Notes: generated by a model not told the origin, from the letters alone. DNA of 64,000 bases from Cryoendolithus antarcticus (GCA_002077065.1 NAJO01000013.1:558001-622000), one strand, 5' to 3'; positions 30,697 through 42,795 are shown, counted from the stretch's first letter. Translations and numbers: made by a program.

Positions 30697-31689
30697 ATGG
30701 CCAACATGTTCGGGGCTCTCAATCGCTTCATATCCCGTCTCGACGCTGACCCTTCCGCCCAAAAACCCTCCTCATCAGGCGCATATGGCTTCCAGGTCTT
30801 GCGCAATGTCAATACCGACCTCGCTTTGGAGCCCTGGTTCGACTTTGTAATTGGCATCAATGGGCGGACGATCGACTCCGCAGACCCAAATCTCTTTGCG
30901 ACAGAAGTCAAGAACTGCGCAGGCACGACGATCAGCCTGGGCGTGTACAGCGCGAAGGGTCAGGTGATCAGAGAGATCTATGCGAGCGTATCGCACGAAC
31001 AGGGACTTGGAGTGCAGTTGCAGTGGACGCCATTGAATGTGGTGGAGGACGTGTGGCACATACTGGATGTCACGCCAAACTCGCCTGCAGACGTGGCTGG
31101 ACTGCTGCCGTATAGTGACTATGTAATCGGATCGCCTGAGGGTCTGTTGACGGGGGATGTGGGTCTTGGAGAGTTGGTGGAGGAGTTCACTGAGCGGCCA
31201 TTGAGACTACTCGTATACAACCACGAGTACGATGTTACGCGGCTGGTCACCATCACGCCTGCAAAGAATTGGGGCGGCGAGGGTGCATTGGGATGTGTAC
31301 TGGGCTATGGAGCGCTGCACCGCGTACCTGCGTCTCTGACAGAGCCACCTCAAGCGCCAGGGGAGACGTTGTTCGACACTGGTGTAGCAGATGCAGCAGA
31401 CCAACATAGCACTCGCAAGTCACCAGAAGGTACTGATCAGCCAGCTGCGGACTTGCTCGTCCCAGCGAACATGCCATTTGCCAGTCCGACACCTCCACCA
31501 CCCAGCTCTGGCGCGCCACCCGTGGGCAAAGCGAAGAAAGCTAGAGCCCATCATCCACCACCAGCAGGCTTTGATGACTACTTCAAGGAGGGCGAGCAGA
31601 AGAGTCGAGAAGCTGATGGTGCTACGACGCCCAAGCCGGGGAACAGCCTGCCTCCGCCGCCCAAAGGACCGCCCAAAGCAGGTGACTGA
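30697..31689 (+). CDS. GRH1: Golgi reassembly stacking protein (GRASP65/55, Grh1 homologue)
   Basis: Single exon, 330 residues from the ATG in MANMFGALNRFISRLD; an internal ATG (MFGALNRF) three codons on is an alternative start. Two tandem PDZ-like GRASP modules follow. The first runs from YGFQVLRNVNTDLALEPWFD to FVIGINGRTID. The second has VWHILDVTPNSPADVAGLLP and YSDYVIGSPEGLLTGD, then LRLLVYNHEYDVTRLVTITP and GCVLGYGALHRVP. The C-terminal third is Pro/Ser-rich and disordered. There is no Gly2, so no N-myristoylation as in animals. The amphipathic N terminus (FGALNRFISRL) could anchor the protein as the acetylated helix does in yeast Grh1. Known roles are at ER exit sites and the cis-Golgi, and in unconventional secretion. 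Confidence 0.94.
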   Translation: MANMFGALNRFISRLDADPSAQKPSSSGAYGFQVLRNVNTDLALEPWFDFVIGINGRTIDSADPNLFATEVKNCAGTTISLGVYSAKGQVIREIYASVSHEQGLGVQLQWTPLNVVEDVWHILDVTPNSPADVAGLLPYSDYVIGSPEGLLTGDVGLGELVEEFTERPLRLLVYNHEYDVTRLVTITPAKNWGGEGALGCVLGYGALHRVPASLTEPPQAPGETLFDTGVADAADQHSTRKSPEGTDQPAADLLVPANMPFASPTPPPPSSGAPPVGKAKKARAHHPPPAGFDDYFKEGEQKSREADGATTPKPGNSLPPPPKGPPKAGD

Positions 31690-32332
31690 ATCGGACTACG
31701 AGTGCCTGCCAGCCTGCACGAAGGGCAAGCACATCCTGGGTCTGAACAGCTGCACGATGTAAGCGAACCTTACTTCGCCGGTTGACGTCGCTTATTACTG
31801 GCGTCTGACAGTCGTCGTCGGGTCACCTACGTCCGGGCACTGGGGCGATAGTGGCACCATCACTTGTGCCGAAGGCTCTCCACAAATGACTCTAGTCATA
31901 TCAATACAGAGGTCAGTGATGCCTTTGCACCCTCGTCAAGTCGTGTAAGACTCAATGTGATCATCGTCGGTGTTTTAAAGTCGTGGCTATAAGCATGCGC
32001 GCGTCTGCAGAGCTGTCGGGTGCGCACTCCTGTCATCGGCACGTTGAAACGTGCAGATGAGTCTCGACCCGCACCTTGAAAAGCGTGCATAATGGATCCG
32101 CCCGACATCCCGTTCATTCATCCACATCATTGTCAAGAGCGCGGCAGTTGTGATGATAAGTTGATGAAGGCATTGCCGTTATACAAAACCTATCGTAAGT
32201 TGACACTTTTCTTTTCAAGAGCATCGTCGCATATTGCGTCCTCTCCATGATCATCCACAGAAGACATTGCAGACAATGATTTTCCCTTGCTACGCGCACT
32301 GTAAGGCGTGCTGTGCACCGTGCTCGTCATCC
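31690..32332. other. Intergenic region, convergent tails
   Basis: Between the GRASP stop and the peroxygenase stop. No gene or repeat recognised. Confidence 0.55.
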
Positions 32333-33694
32333 CTAGTTCTGGATAGCGCCCGGCGCTACGGGACCATTTGGCCCACCGTAGAAGGAGAAGCCGGGGCAGG
32401 CAGCAAGGGCGGTCTGATTGACCGATCCGATAGCCTTGCAGTTCAAGCCCCCCGTCGCCGAGTCTAGTGCGGAGAATAGGGGAGCGAGCTGGGAAGTCGA
32501 CAGGCCAGTGAAAGCCGTCGCCTCGGCCTTTGCGAATGCCGACGCGAAGCACACTGGGTTTGCAGCAGCTTGCTGCGCAGTGTAGGCGCCGTTGGACAAT
32601 GTACCGGGATCGAGGGCGCTGTAGGTATTGACCTTGCCCTTGTTGCAGCCGGGGACTGGGAGTTATGGTCAGCTGGAACTCCATGTGCTCTCACGGAAAT
32701 TGAAGCTTACTCAGAATGCGGGGGTCAGCCTGAGCAAAATACACGATGTCGCTCTGGAAGTACGGGATGGAGTATTCATCAGTCGGGTGGCGTTTGTAGA
32801 AGTAGTCGGGGAACTGCTCGTTGCCGGGAACCCACTTAAGGTTGTTGTCGTCACCTTGGATGGACATGAATGACTTGAGCGTAGCCTTATCAAGACGACC
32901 CTCGGGGTACTCGGAAGACTTATTCGCCATAAAGCGGTAGATGAAGGTGAACGCGGCCTGGGAGACCGCAACACCGGTGAAGGGTCCGTAAGAGAAATAC
33001 GGATTCTTGTTAATGGACTCGGTCAGGCGTTGAGTGCGGAATGTGCGGAGCACATCGAGATTGTAGTTGGCAGTGGCAGCGTTAGGCTGGAGAGCATACA
33101 GGCGCTTGAATTGAGTGATCTGCAAATCGGTGTTGCTGCCCCACTGGTTCAAGTCACCTCTGCAGGGCGACGAGTCGGTCTCGTAGTTGCCGTGGCTGCC
33201 CGAGATACCTGTGTGCGGTGTGCCCCGAATGGACCATCCTGTTCCTGTGCCGTCGACGATCGCACCGTAGACGGCGAGGAAGGTACTCAGGTCACGAGAC
33301 ATGCCGAAGCCCTTGTTGGTCGCATCAACGAATTGCTGGATCGTGGCAATGCCATTGTGTGGCAGGTAGTTGTGGTTGGCCAGAGCATTTAGACCGGGGC
33401 AGGGTCCGCGCTCGTCGAGAGGACCGGGAGGAACGAACTGGATCGCATGTCAGTATCTGTTCTCGTTGATCAATAGAGATGATATGTGCTTACCTTGTAC
33501 TGTCCCTGGTTACTGACGTATTGCAGAGCCGGGTCGAACGGTGGTGGAACGAGTGGCAAAGGAGCGCCTCCTTGGGGTCCTGCACGCTTTTGCAAAGCCG
33601 CAAAGTGCTCCGCGGTGTCGTACATGGCACGAGGGAAGGCATAGATGCCCTGAGCGTAGAGCGCAAGGCTCAATGCTGCGGTGGAGGTCTTCAT
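32333..33694 (-). CDS. Secreted heme-thiolate peroxidase/peroxygenase (chloroperoxidase family)
   Basis: Three exons: 33494-33694, 32711-33437 and 32333-32655, totalling 416 residues. A signal peptide (MKTSTAALSLALYAQGIYA, cleaved before FPR) indicates secretion. The heme ligand is C80 in GPCPGLNALANHNYLPHNG, the PCP motif of the family. The family's distal Glu-x-Asp-Ser motif appears as YETDSS in ISGSHGNYETDSSPCRGD. Later blocks are FTFIYRFMANKSSEYPEGRL and WVPGNEQFPDYFYKRHP, typical of long fungal members. The last exon is Ala/Gly/Pro-rich with paired Cys. Such enzymes use H2O2 to oxygenate or halogenate organic substrates outside the cell. The substrate cannot be told. A few family members act in secondary metabolism, but no cluster genes sit nearby. 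Confidence 0.93.
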
Positions 33695-36434
33695 GGTGGC
33701 GGTGATACTGAGATCCGGGGAGATTGGGGTGAGGAGTCAGAAATCTGTGCAGAATGAACAGACTGCCATCATATAGCCCAACCGCAGGCCTTGTCATCGT
33801 GCTGACTTGTGGAAAGTGCCTGCTTTCCCATTCGTTCAGCATTTGGTACCGTGCATTGACACCGAGGAGGCCTCGGCTTTTTACCAGGGTCGAAAAGTGA
33901 TCGGCGGCGCCAGTGCCAACTTAGTATGACGAACCCACTGGGAATTCCCACTTGGGTAAGTTCCTGGCCGCGAGTCACCTGTAGCGGTCTTCGAAGCACA
34001 CCTCACCCCGCACCCCGGTTGCAACCTTAAGGATCATCATCGTTCTGCACTTCGATGTTCTGGTGGCGGCGTAAACTTTGGTCGGCTTCGAAGGCCGTCA
34101 ACCACAGCAACGTGCATGAAAAGTGCTGTTTCGGTACTTTGGTTGGTGGTGGTAAGTCGTCGGTACTCGTGCTTCACAGCAACATACAGTACACTTACCG
34201 GAGGCCACCCCAGCGTAACGTACTCGGCACGCGAAAACGAGTGCTCAGCGATGCAGTACGAAGGTACTAATACCGGGTACCGGGTACGTGGGCGCAAGTG
34301 ACTAGTTTGTGGCAGTGTGCACGTCGAATGCACTGATGACCTTTAAACATGGTAGTCATAGCCGATGAGGTCTTATGGTGATCGTTATTGCAGACAAATG
34401 TAATTGTCAGGCATTCGTGCACGATACTTCGTGCGGCAGCGGAACAACCACAAAAGTTCGTCAGTGAGCGCTGGTCAGACGGACCACTTTCAAGCCAGCG
34501 CCCTGTATCTGACATCGCGTCATTCGGCGGAAGGCTGTACGAGACATACGCTCTGCATTGGCGCGGTACGGATGATGATGCTGCAGCAAAAGATCGAAAG
34601 TGCGGAGAAAGCGCCGCTTTCATCATCAGCGGCGGGGATCTCCACGAGCCGGTAAACCCAAACCTACCTTAATGCATGAGCTTCTCTCGGCATTGTGATG
34701 TGCTGTAGGCCACACGCAGTTTCATGTATAGTCTGGAGTAACTTCGATCAAGTGCAGACATATGTCGTTCAGTATGCCACGAAGGATCTGATTCGCTGTA
34801 CTTGTAACCGCGAGCGTTTCTCGACTCCAGCTCAAGGAGGCTGGATCGCTGGAATTCATCGTTAGTCGCAACCTTCTGGCGATTGCAAATGCCAGCGAGC
34901 ATTGGAATATTGGAAAAGCCTGGAACCATACCATCGCATGCGACACGTGCTGAAAGGCAATCGATGATCGACCTCTTGTCATCAAGGTTGCTGCAGCACA
35001 CAGTCTGGACCACGACGTAGCCTGGTCGTTGAGGAACTCAGGATAGTATACATGCGTGTGATTCCGAGGCGAGCAATCAGTGTAGGAAAGCTTCGCCGCA
35101 CGACCTTGACAAGGGCATATCTTCGCAAACTCAGCAATAACTCAGCACGCCATCATCACGCTTTTCAATGCGCGCCTACTGAGGGCTAGATATACTCACG
35201 GAGTATACCGCAAGCTGGACACGTAGACTCGGGCAGACCTGGCCGCAGCTGCTGTGAGCGGGCGTGCAACAGCCTGTACTTCGCAAAGGGCTTTTGAGGT
35301 CTTGAACGTCGCGCAGGACGATCCCATCAGCGAGGTCATGTTGTCTATGTTCGAATCGCTCGATGAGCTAGGCACAGAGGTGATGTCTGCAAGCGTGAAC
35401 AGGACGATTCGCTCAAGGCGAACAGGCGGTCCTCGTGTGCACTCGCTCCAACGTGCGGTACATCGCACTCATGCACTCGCCAAAGACGATCGCGCAAGCA
35501 GCAGCAGTCGTGTTGTCCGATCAGCGCCTACGTCTCTGCTCGACCGAGTCATGACCGTGTTGCTTGGAATAATGTTCACCCATCCGTGGGATGTCGGGCC
35601 TGGCCAGACGTCCAGAATTCATATTCGCCTCGAGACGTGATCTCAAACATGATCGGCAATCTGATGTGCTTAATAAAACATCTTTGTGAGTCACAATGCC
35701 ACTGCTCCGTAAGTCTCAGCGTCCTTGCGGCTTATGGGATGGCCGCAGTAACAACATTGGTCGCGCTGCACACTACCGAGGGCGACATAGTTCTTACTTG
35801 GCGACATGACGTTAGTTCACTGTAGTACTTGATCTCTCCCGGTTGAGAGGATGCCGGCTGGGGTGAGACAGTCTGACTTCGGGCACAGCAAGGGCGTGAT
35901 GCGAGGGATCCGAGTCTCAGCGTCACCCCATTCGTAACACCTATGAGCCAGCTATTGGATGATGAGGCGCGAGAGATTTGCCTTCATCGGTACCTTGAAT
36001 CTGAGTGTGAATGATAATGATTAATTGATGAATGTGCATCAGATCTAAGTGTCAGCAACTAAAGACACCACGCGGCGCCACCAGACCGCGGGATGCATCC
36101 GTTATGACATGCTCTCACATAATCAGCAGCTGCTGCGCCTGGAAGCATGCGACCGAGGACAACTCGTGCGACACCAATCAATCATTCACCAATCGCTTAC
36201 CACCCTTTACATCTCACCTGAACCGATCACCCTCCCTGTATCATCCTCACTCCTGAGAACCACGCAGTCCTCATCCTCAATACCAAGACCTGGACCCTTG
36301 GGAGCCTTATCATAGAAGCCTATCCTGGCACGACTCATCACATTCGTCATCCTTAGAGTCACCTTCACCACTTCCACAACCTCCGATCAGCGCACCAAAA
36401 AGCCCACCACAGCAACCATCCAAGAAACAGCATC
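33695..36434. other. 2.7 kb gene-poor intergenic stretch
   Basis: No recognised gene. The best open frame (35254-35640, plus, 128 codons) has a moderately protein-like start, RAFEVLNVAQDDPISEVMLS, but a 90-codon frame overlaps it on the other strand and I see no domain. At 34240-34290 there is a short patch with GGTAC words repeated (ACCGGGTACCGGGTAC). The last 200 bases are CA/CT-rich leader of the next gene. Confidence 0.5.
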
Positions 36435-37017
36435 ATGCGTTCGAACAGCATCTCCAGTATCTCCTCTGCCGCCTCATCTCTCGCCCTCCGCGCCTCTTCC
36501 GCCGAACCCGAGGAGACGATGCAGATCTTCGTCAAGAACCTCGCAGGCGACAGTGAGTATCCGTTGCTATCTTCTATGATAACGTCAAGCTGATCATCCC
36601 ATAGCTTTCTCCATGACGATACCGCAATCAACGACTGTGTCTACCTTCCGCTCGCTAATCGCCCTCCGCACGAACATGCCAGAAAGCGAACTCCGCCTCG
36701 CCCACGCAGGCACGCATCTCAGCCGCCAGTCCGCGCAAATGTCTACATACAACGTTTCGCACGAGAGCACAATACACCTTGCACTGCCCATGCGAGGCGG
36801 CGCGCCCAAAAAGATCCGGTGCAACTTCAAGGAGTGCAAGGACGCTGCGCAGCGAATCGTAGGAGATTGCGGGTTCTGCCAAGGGCACTTCTGCGGCAAG
36901 CACCGCATGTTGGAGAGTCATGCATGCGCAGGTCTGGAGGCTTGCAAGCAGCAAGATAAGGATCGGAATAAGGAGAAGCTGGAGAGTGAGAGGACAGTGG
37001 CGATCAAGGGTATCTAA
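36435..37017 (+). CDS. Ubiquitin-like / AN1 zinc-finger fusion protein
   Basis: Two exons, 36435-36552 and 36605-37017, giving 176 residues. A Ser-rich 28-residue N terminus precedes a ubiquitin-like domain (29-105). It starts MQIFVKNLAGDT, nearly the ubiquitin start, and ends TYNVSHESTIHLALPMRGG, matching the ubiquitin end YNIQKESTLHLVLRLRGG. Length is 77 residues against 76. Directly after Gly105 comes the AN1 finger: KKIRCNFKECKDAAQRIVGD, then CGFCQGHFCGKHRMLESHAC, with the expected Cys/His ligands. The tail is charged and helical (KQQDKDRNKEKLESER). AN1 proteins link ubiquitin, p97/Cdc48 and stress handling; for this fungal fusion the role is inference. The RGG end looks like a possible cleavage site for deubiquitinases, as in ubiquitin-ribosomal fusions. 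Confidence 0.9.
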
Positions 37018-37561
37018 ACCGGCTTTTGTGGGCTTTTCGTGAGCGCCTGCTCAGGTGCAAGGCATACATGTGCATTAGCGAGGCGTTGCTATCGTGGGTA
37101 CATGCGAATTCAATAACATTCTGCCTTTGTGCCATAACCATGGAGCGGTCCATCTTCAGTCGCGTGGCCCTTCTGTATTTCGAGTCGAAGCTGACGTTCA
37201 AAGAACTCAGGCTCATCAAATGTCAGTCGAACGTGCCTTCTCTCTGCACATGGGGCACCGCTCTTGCTCCCTCCATCAGATCTGCACCTTCTCATAACTC
37301 TTGTTATCTCGACACGAATCTTGGACTGTGAATACGTCTTGGAGCCTTGAACTGACGGAGAACTGCCCAAGTCGTATCGCTACCATATTGATAAACTGCA
37401 CCACTGCAAGTCCTATCGTCGAGAGTATCGTAGTAACGAGCAACGCATGACACTGCTGCGCCGACACACGACACGCCGTTATAACGATCAAAATTGCGCA
37501 ACACCCCGGCGAGATGATCAGAGCGCCCACGTATACAGCGGCGCCGCAGAACTCCTCGGCC
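37018..37561. other. Intergenic region
   Basis: Between the AN1 gene and the broken gene to its right. Short overlapping frames on both strands, none supported. Confidence 0.5.
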
Positions 37562-38612
37562 ATGGTCACACTGAGTCTCAATTTCGCGCCACAGGAAGAC
37601 TTCGCGTCCATCGATAACCACTCCGAATCAGTTGGTCTGCTATCTGAACCCGGGTCCAGTGGCAAGCAGAGAGCGAAGCGCACAAGTGTACTAAGGAAGA
37701 CTTCCAGGAGCGATAGCGACAGTGACGAGTACGGCAGCCCTCCACGACTCAGGAAGAAGCTGCACAGATCTGTCGGACGGCCAGAAAGCGAAGACGACGA
37801 TGGAGAGGAAGAGGAAGAGTTGTGTGCCTACAACCACCTTGACACATCGACCGAGACCAGCGATCACACCAGCGATAAGACCAGCAAGGACGATCATGAG
37901 GACCACCATGCACCCATCACTCCCACTCCACTGCCACAGATCATCGTGACAGACGTGGACAGAAGCCCGACGTCGATACGGGGAGACATCAACTATCTCA
38001 TCGCCATCAAGCCTAACCCGGGATCGGGATCGGGATCCAGTCTCTGTGCCCAAGACCCCTTCGTCGCTAGCCGCCTTGCCTCCGTCGCCATGGCACTGGC
38101 TCGCGTCGGTCACGTCAAACAAGCCTGGGTACTCGGACGGTTCGGTGCGAATGTGCTCGGACAAGACGTCGATGGGGACGAGATATAGCCCGTCTTTGCC
38201 CGATCATACGCCGAAGCCAGTGAAGAGGATGATGATCTGAACGTAGCACCGAAGCTGTTGATGGAGGTTGCGAAGGTGTTAGACGAGCACGAGGAGACGA
38301 TCGAATATGCGATACAACTGAAGCTGGCTGTTTCGAGATGGGAGGGCAACGGTATCTTTCCAACGGCGTATCGCTGGATCAACGGGGAGTATCGTGAGAC
38401 AAGAAGGCGAGCGATCAGGAGAGGAGTATGACGAGCTCAAGAGGGGATTGAGGATTGTGGGTGTTGTTGAACATCCGGCGGTGGACGGATATGCGTTGGC
38501 AATGATGGACGGTCTTTGACTCATGATGCCCGTTGGCACGGAAGACGGCGTTATGGGCATGCTCGCAGGGAGCACCGTTGCCAGCTTGGCGATGTGGAGA
38601 GGGCAGCGAACT
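37562..38612 (+). pseudogene. Disrupted gene for an unknown acidic protein
   Basis: The frame opens at an ATG (MVTLSLNFAPQEDFASID), runs through a basic/acidic disordered region, then a more ordered part (PFVASRLASVAMALARVGHV). It hits TAG at 38186-38188. The same frame then continues with protein-like sequence: PVFARSYAEASEEDDDLNVA, KLLMEVAKVLDEHEETIEYA, and IFPTAYRWINGEYR. Near 38395 the reading shifts by one base, and another frame continues with EEYDELKRGLRIVGVVEHPA and VDGYALAMMDGL. A TGA at 38517-38519 follows, then LMMPVGTEDGVMGMLAGSTV and ASLAMWRG. The two nonsense codons could each arise from one C-to-T change (CAG, CGA). An intron covering the TAG is possible in principle, but I found no matching donor. 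I do not recognise the family. The 3' limit is approximate. Confidence 0.6.
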
Positions 38613-40311
38613 CGACAGCTACAAAGCATACTGTACAGATCACCAGGGGTCTCATATTCCCGCTGGGCAGAATGCGCAAACGACCGCACTCACAGTGTGC
38701 TCCCGTTTCTAGCTTGCCTATCACTGCTCGCGATTGGTCAACCCGGCAGGCTTCGCTGTCGTGCGAAATCAAGTTCCCAATGGTATTGATTCGCGAGTAG
38801 GTAGAACGTGAGACGGAACGGAGGTTTTGCTCCCACCGATCCCAGGCTGATGATGCAGGGAAGATGCTAAGGGCATTGCCCAGAAGTGACGCCGATGTCA
38901 CACGGGAGAAGACGGGTGGAGGGAAGGTAGCGCAAGCACGGCGCCCTGCAACCTCGCGGAAGGCACGCCTACGAACGTGTCATACACTCGTGCTTCGACG
39001 TGGTCGAGTCTTTGGAGCACGCAAAGCTCCATGAGGTGTGATGGGCATGGCTTGTTGAACATGGTCGTTATGCTTTTGGTCGGCGATGAACAGGCTGAGT
39101 TAGGCGGTGAATCGATCGCGGCAAATAGAGTGCCCTGTAGTCTGATGCTGGCACTCCAGACGCCGAATGAATAGTCGAATCCCCAGCCAGATTCTTAGAG
39201 TGCATCCCACGTACACCGCCGAGACGTGGGATGCCAAGAGGGATCTTGGGGCGACCTCGAACGGCAGTGGCGTCCGGCTCGGAAGATCTCACAAAGCCAG
39301 ATCACAGTGGCTGGCCCGACGCGTTGTTGCTTACTTCTCAACCCTTTCCATATGTCTCATGCTGCTTATCTATGCGACTGGCTTGCCCAGCACGCCGAGT
39401 CCAGATTCAGGGATTTGCTCAAGGATGAGAATTTCGACCCGAGCTTGGTGAAAAATCTATCTCATCTCCGTAATGACTTGAGTGGGCGCACGCTACAAGA
39501 TGACCTTCCCCCGGCTTCACGACACTCCTCCGCAATCGCTATCAGTGCTGCCCAGACCTTGCCCAGCAACAGACCCGCACTGCGTGTATTTTCTCAAATT
39601 CAGCACCTGCACAGCCTCAGGCCGTTACGCGTTGACATCCGCTGTAGCACACCGAGATTGGCGCGCAAGCACACGTCTTGGCGATGATCTACTCCGTGGC
39701 ATGCTTGCCTTGCTTGTGCTGACAGCCGGTGGTCTAAAGCTCCACGATAAGAAAGGTACGTATCCCTCTTGACTTGGCGGAACCGGACATTGTCATCTCC
39801 ACTGCGCATCGGTGGGGTCGGGGTGAGGAATGGTCGCGGTGAGTTGGGATTGTTCTTTGTCTGCCAGCGAGCCTCTGCTGTTGTGACGGCGGGCGTGTAA
39901 CACTTCGAGGCTGGGCGACCCACAGTGACCATCGGCATCTGCTATGTTCCGCTATGTCGAGTCGGCGCGATGGTGCTGACCTGGTGAGCACATCCCATAG
40001 GCTGACTTTGTGCCGCATGCTGCGCATATGCTCTGCGTTGAATCGTGGTACTGGTAGGTTACCATGCCGAGAGTCTTCCATTATGACCTCAAGGCTTGGC
40101 TTACTGCACGATATGGGTTGTCGAGGAAGGCACGCATCGATCACCCGGGTCGTTGAAACTCTTCAACAAGACACGCGACCGTGCACTTCATTTCACTCCG
40201 CCCCTACACTCCCGTCACCTCTTAACTTCACCACCTTTTTCTTACCACTTCGCCACGCTCTCCCTCTTCACATATCTCAACTCGATTTCGCGCTTCGCTG
40301 AACGGTTCAAG
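38613..40311. other. 1.7 kb intergenic region
   Basis: No firm gene. A plus-strand frame within 39226-39687 contains a stretch that reads protein-like (CDWLAQHAESRFRDLLKDEN, then FDPSLVKNLSHLRNDLSGRT), but it lacks a clear start, domain or splice context, so I leave it uncalled. The final 100 bases form a CT-rich leader of the transporter gene. Confidence 0.45.
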
Positions 40312-42223
40312 ATGGACACTACCAACAAGGTCGACTTCGAGAAGTCGGCAAGAACCTCACGACAGGACTCGCGCTCGTCCAGTCTCGGTTCCCCCAGTCC
40401 ACGGCAGATCGAAGATAGACAAAGCATCGCGATTGAGATGCCCCTTGAGAAAGCACCCGCTGGCGTCCCGCCCGTGGACGAGCGCACCAGCAGTGTCCGT
40501 GAGCCAGCGTGGCCAAGAAATCCTCGGGCTTATCTCTGTCTCATTTCTGGCTTCTTCCTGTCAGTAGCTCTGTCTCTCTTCCATTGACTGCATCAGTATC
40601 TTGATGATGTCCTACTGATACATCGATTGCAGCATGTTCAACTCTTGGGGCCTACTCAATGCCCAGGGGACCTACCAATCCTACTACAATCAACACCTCC
40701 TACCCGTGGGCGAACGCAGCTTGGCCTGGACGAACTTCCTCGGTGCTACACAGTGCTTCATCGTCCTGGGACTGTCGGGTGTTGTGGGCCGTATCCTCGA
40801 TGCCGGCCACATCAAATGGCTCATCGTCATTGGCAGCGCGCTGCTCATCACTTCGACCTTTTCATTGAGTGCCGCATGCGGAAACGGAGGTCCCGGGGAA
40901 GGCAATTACTGGTACATCTGGCTGGCACAGTCTGTTGGATCCGGCCTGGGCATGTCATGCTTCTTCGTTTCGTCGTCTTGGGTTGCCTGCACTTGGTTCA
41001 AGGAGACGGTACGCGCCCTGCTCAGTGGGCTGTTGAGACAACCGGAACTAATTCAGATGTAGAAATCTTTCGCAGTTGGCTTCGTTGCCTCCGGTGCTGC
41101 TGTCGCCGGGCTCGTTTACACGATGATGTTCAAGTTTCTGCTTGCAGGAGAAGGGGCCAACTTCAGGAGTGCTCAACGCTGGACCAGCGTGCTCACAGCC
41201 CTGACCTGCGTGGTAGCTTTGCTCTGTTGTCGGCCCAATCCTGATCATCAGAAACGACCGGTCGAAAAGTGGCTTAGACTGGAGACGTTCGTCGACATGG
41301 ATGCGTTCAAGAACAGGTCCTTCGTCTTCTTTCTGGCCGCCATCTCATTTCTGTGAGCTGCTGTCGATACTCGATGCAATCATTTGTGAGCAAGAACTGA
41401 TCTCCGTGTAGCTTTCTCGGCTTCTACGTTGTCTCCTTCAACCTCGAGGAGTAGGTCCACGCCTCTATGTGATGACAACCCATGGCCGTGCAGTACTGAC
41501 AAATGTAGGTGGGCTGCGTACAGAGGCCTCGGAAGACGGGACGAAATTCCTGAGAGCTTTCAAGTCGAAATTCCAAATGAGGTCCAGAACGAGGCTATCC
41601 GCACCTTCTGGCTGCTCGCTATCATGAACATATGCTCTATTCTCGGGAGAGTCAGCGCCGGCTTCTTCGGTGACGTCTTTGGAGCCGTCAAGGTGCATGC
41701 TGTCGTTACCACGATCACGTCACTCCTATGCCTTTTGATGTGGCCATTCGTTACTGTTGTCAACGCTACCATCGTAAGTGTATAACGCTGGCCCTAAGTA
41801 TCTGAACACCGCTGACCTTTCTCCCAGGCGTTTGTCGTCATCTTCGGCGCTTTCTCTGGCGCAGTGATTGGACTTCCACCTGCTTCGATCTCGGATATCC
41901 TTGGTAAAGATCCTGTCGAGCAAGCAAAACTCGGCCAATGGGTAGGCATGCTTTACACCGCTGCAGCGATTCCCGCGATGATCGGTCCGCCAGTCGCAGG
42001 CTACTTGATCGAAGTCACTGGCCACAACTTCCTCACCATCCAGCTCTGGTCAGGCTTCTGCTTATTGATGGCTGCTATTTGTATGGCTGCAGCCGCTATG
42101 TGCACGAAGGAAAGTCAGATTCTGGAACGTCTGCGCAGAGCGAGGAGATTTAGTGTGGCGTCCTTCGTCACTTTTACGACAAGAAACAACAGCAAAGAGA
42201 CACAGGCCACCGCTGACGTTTGA
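40312..42223 (+). CDS. MFS transporter, monocarboxylate-porter type
   Basis: Six exons: 40312-40559, 40633-41008, 41063-41352, 41412-41450, 41509-41773 and 41828-42223. They total 537 residues, with all junction phases agreeing; exon 4 is only 39 nt. A disordered, charged N-terminal tail of about 70 residues leads into AWPRNPRAYLCLISGFFLMF and NSWGLLNAQGTYQSYYNQHL, the entry of fungal MCT/Mch-like carriers. Twelve hydrophobic segments can be traced, among them FIVLGLSGVVGRILD, WIAQSVGSGLGM-like YIWLAQSVGSGLGMSCFFVS, IMNICSILGRVSAGFFGD, and FVVIFGAFSGAVIGLPPASI. The central loop is short and the C-terminal tail basic. Family members move monocarboxylates, riboflavin or unknown acids; the substrate cannot be told here. 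It belongs in a cell or organelle membrane. Confidence 0.92.
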
Positions 42224-42795
42224 AGGGACAGCGGTCAGGTGCCTCTATCGGTATTGCATGCAGTTTGCCCGCTAGGCCCCGGAGGCCTTTGCCTGGAGTG
42301 GCTGCCAAGTGGTATGATTTTGAGGCAAGTCAACTGAAGTGGTTCCACACGGATGCAGGGATACCTATACATTGCCATACAGTGGGGGAATAATTCTTGG
42401 GAGGAACGCCGATGCCTTAGGGGACTCGCTGACGGTCAGTGGGGCGCTGGGCGGTATCTAGTCTCACTGGTGCAGGTCTACTTGGGCGAGAGGGGTATAT
42501 GATGCTCTAAAGGGTGGCGCATATATAACGAGCAGAGTATGACCTCCTCACGCGTCCATCGTATTGCTCTCCGTTTTCAATTAATTCAAAATCCTGGCGA
42601 CTCCAGCCCTGCCCTCCACTTTGCTTTGCCCCACATTTCGACATGCACTCCACCTGCTGCACAAGACATGATCGTCATCTCGAGTACGCTCATATACCCT
42701 GAGTCGCAACATACACGCCCACGTCTACCATGCTCCTTCGATAGTGAGTCCGGAGCTGGACTCCTATCTGCCAGGTCAGTCCAGCTGTGAAGGAG
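42224..42795. other. Intergenic region with TATA-like element
   Basis: Between the transporter and the Ldb17 gene. A TATATAA word occurs at 42522-42528, about 270 bases before the Ldb17 start codon, which suits a promoter with a leader. No gene. Confidence 0.5.
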
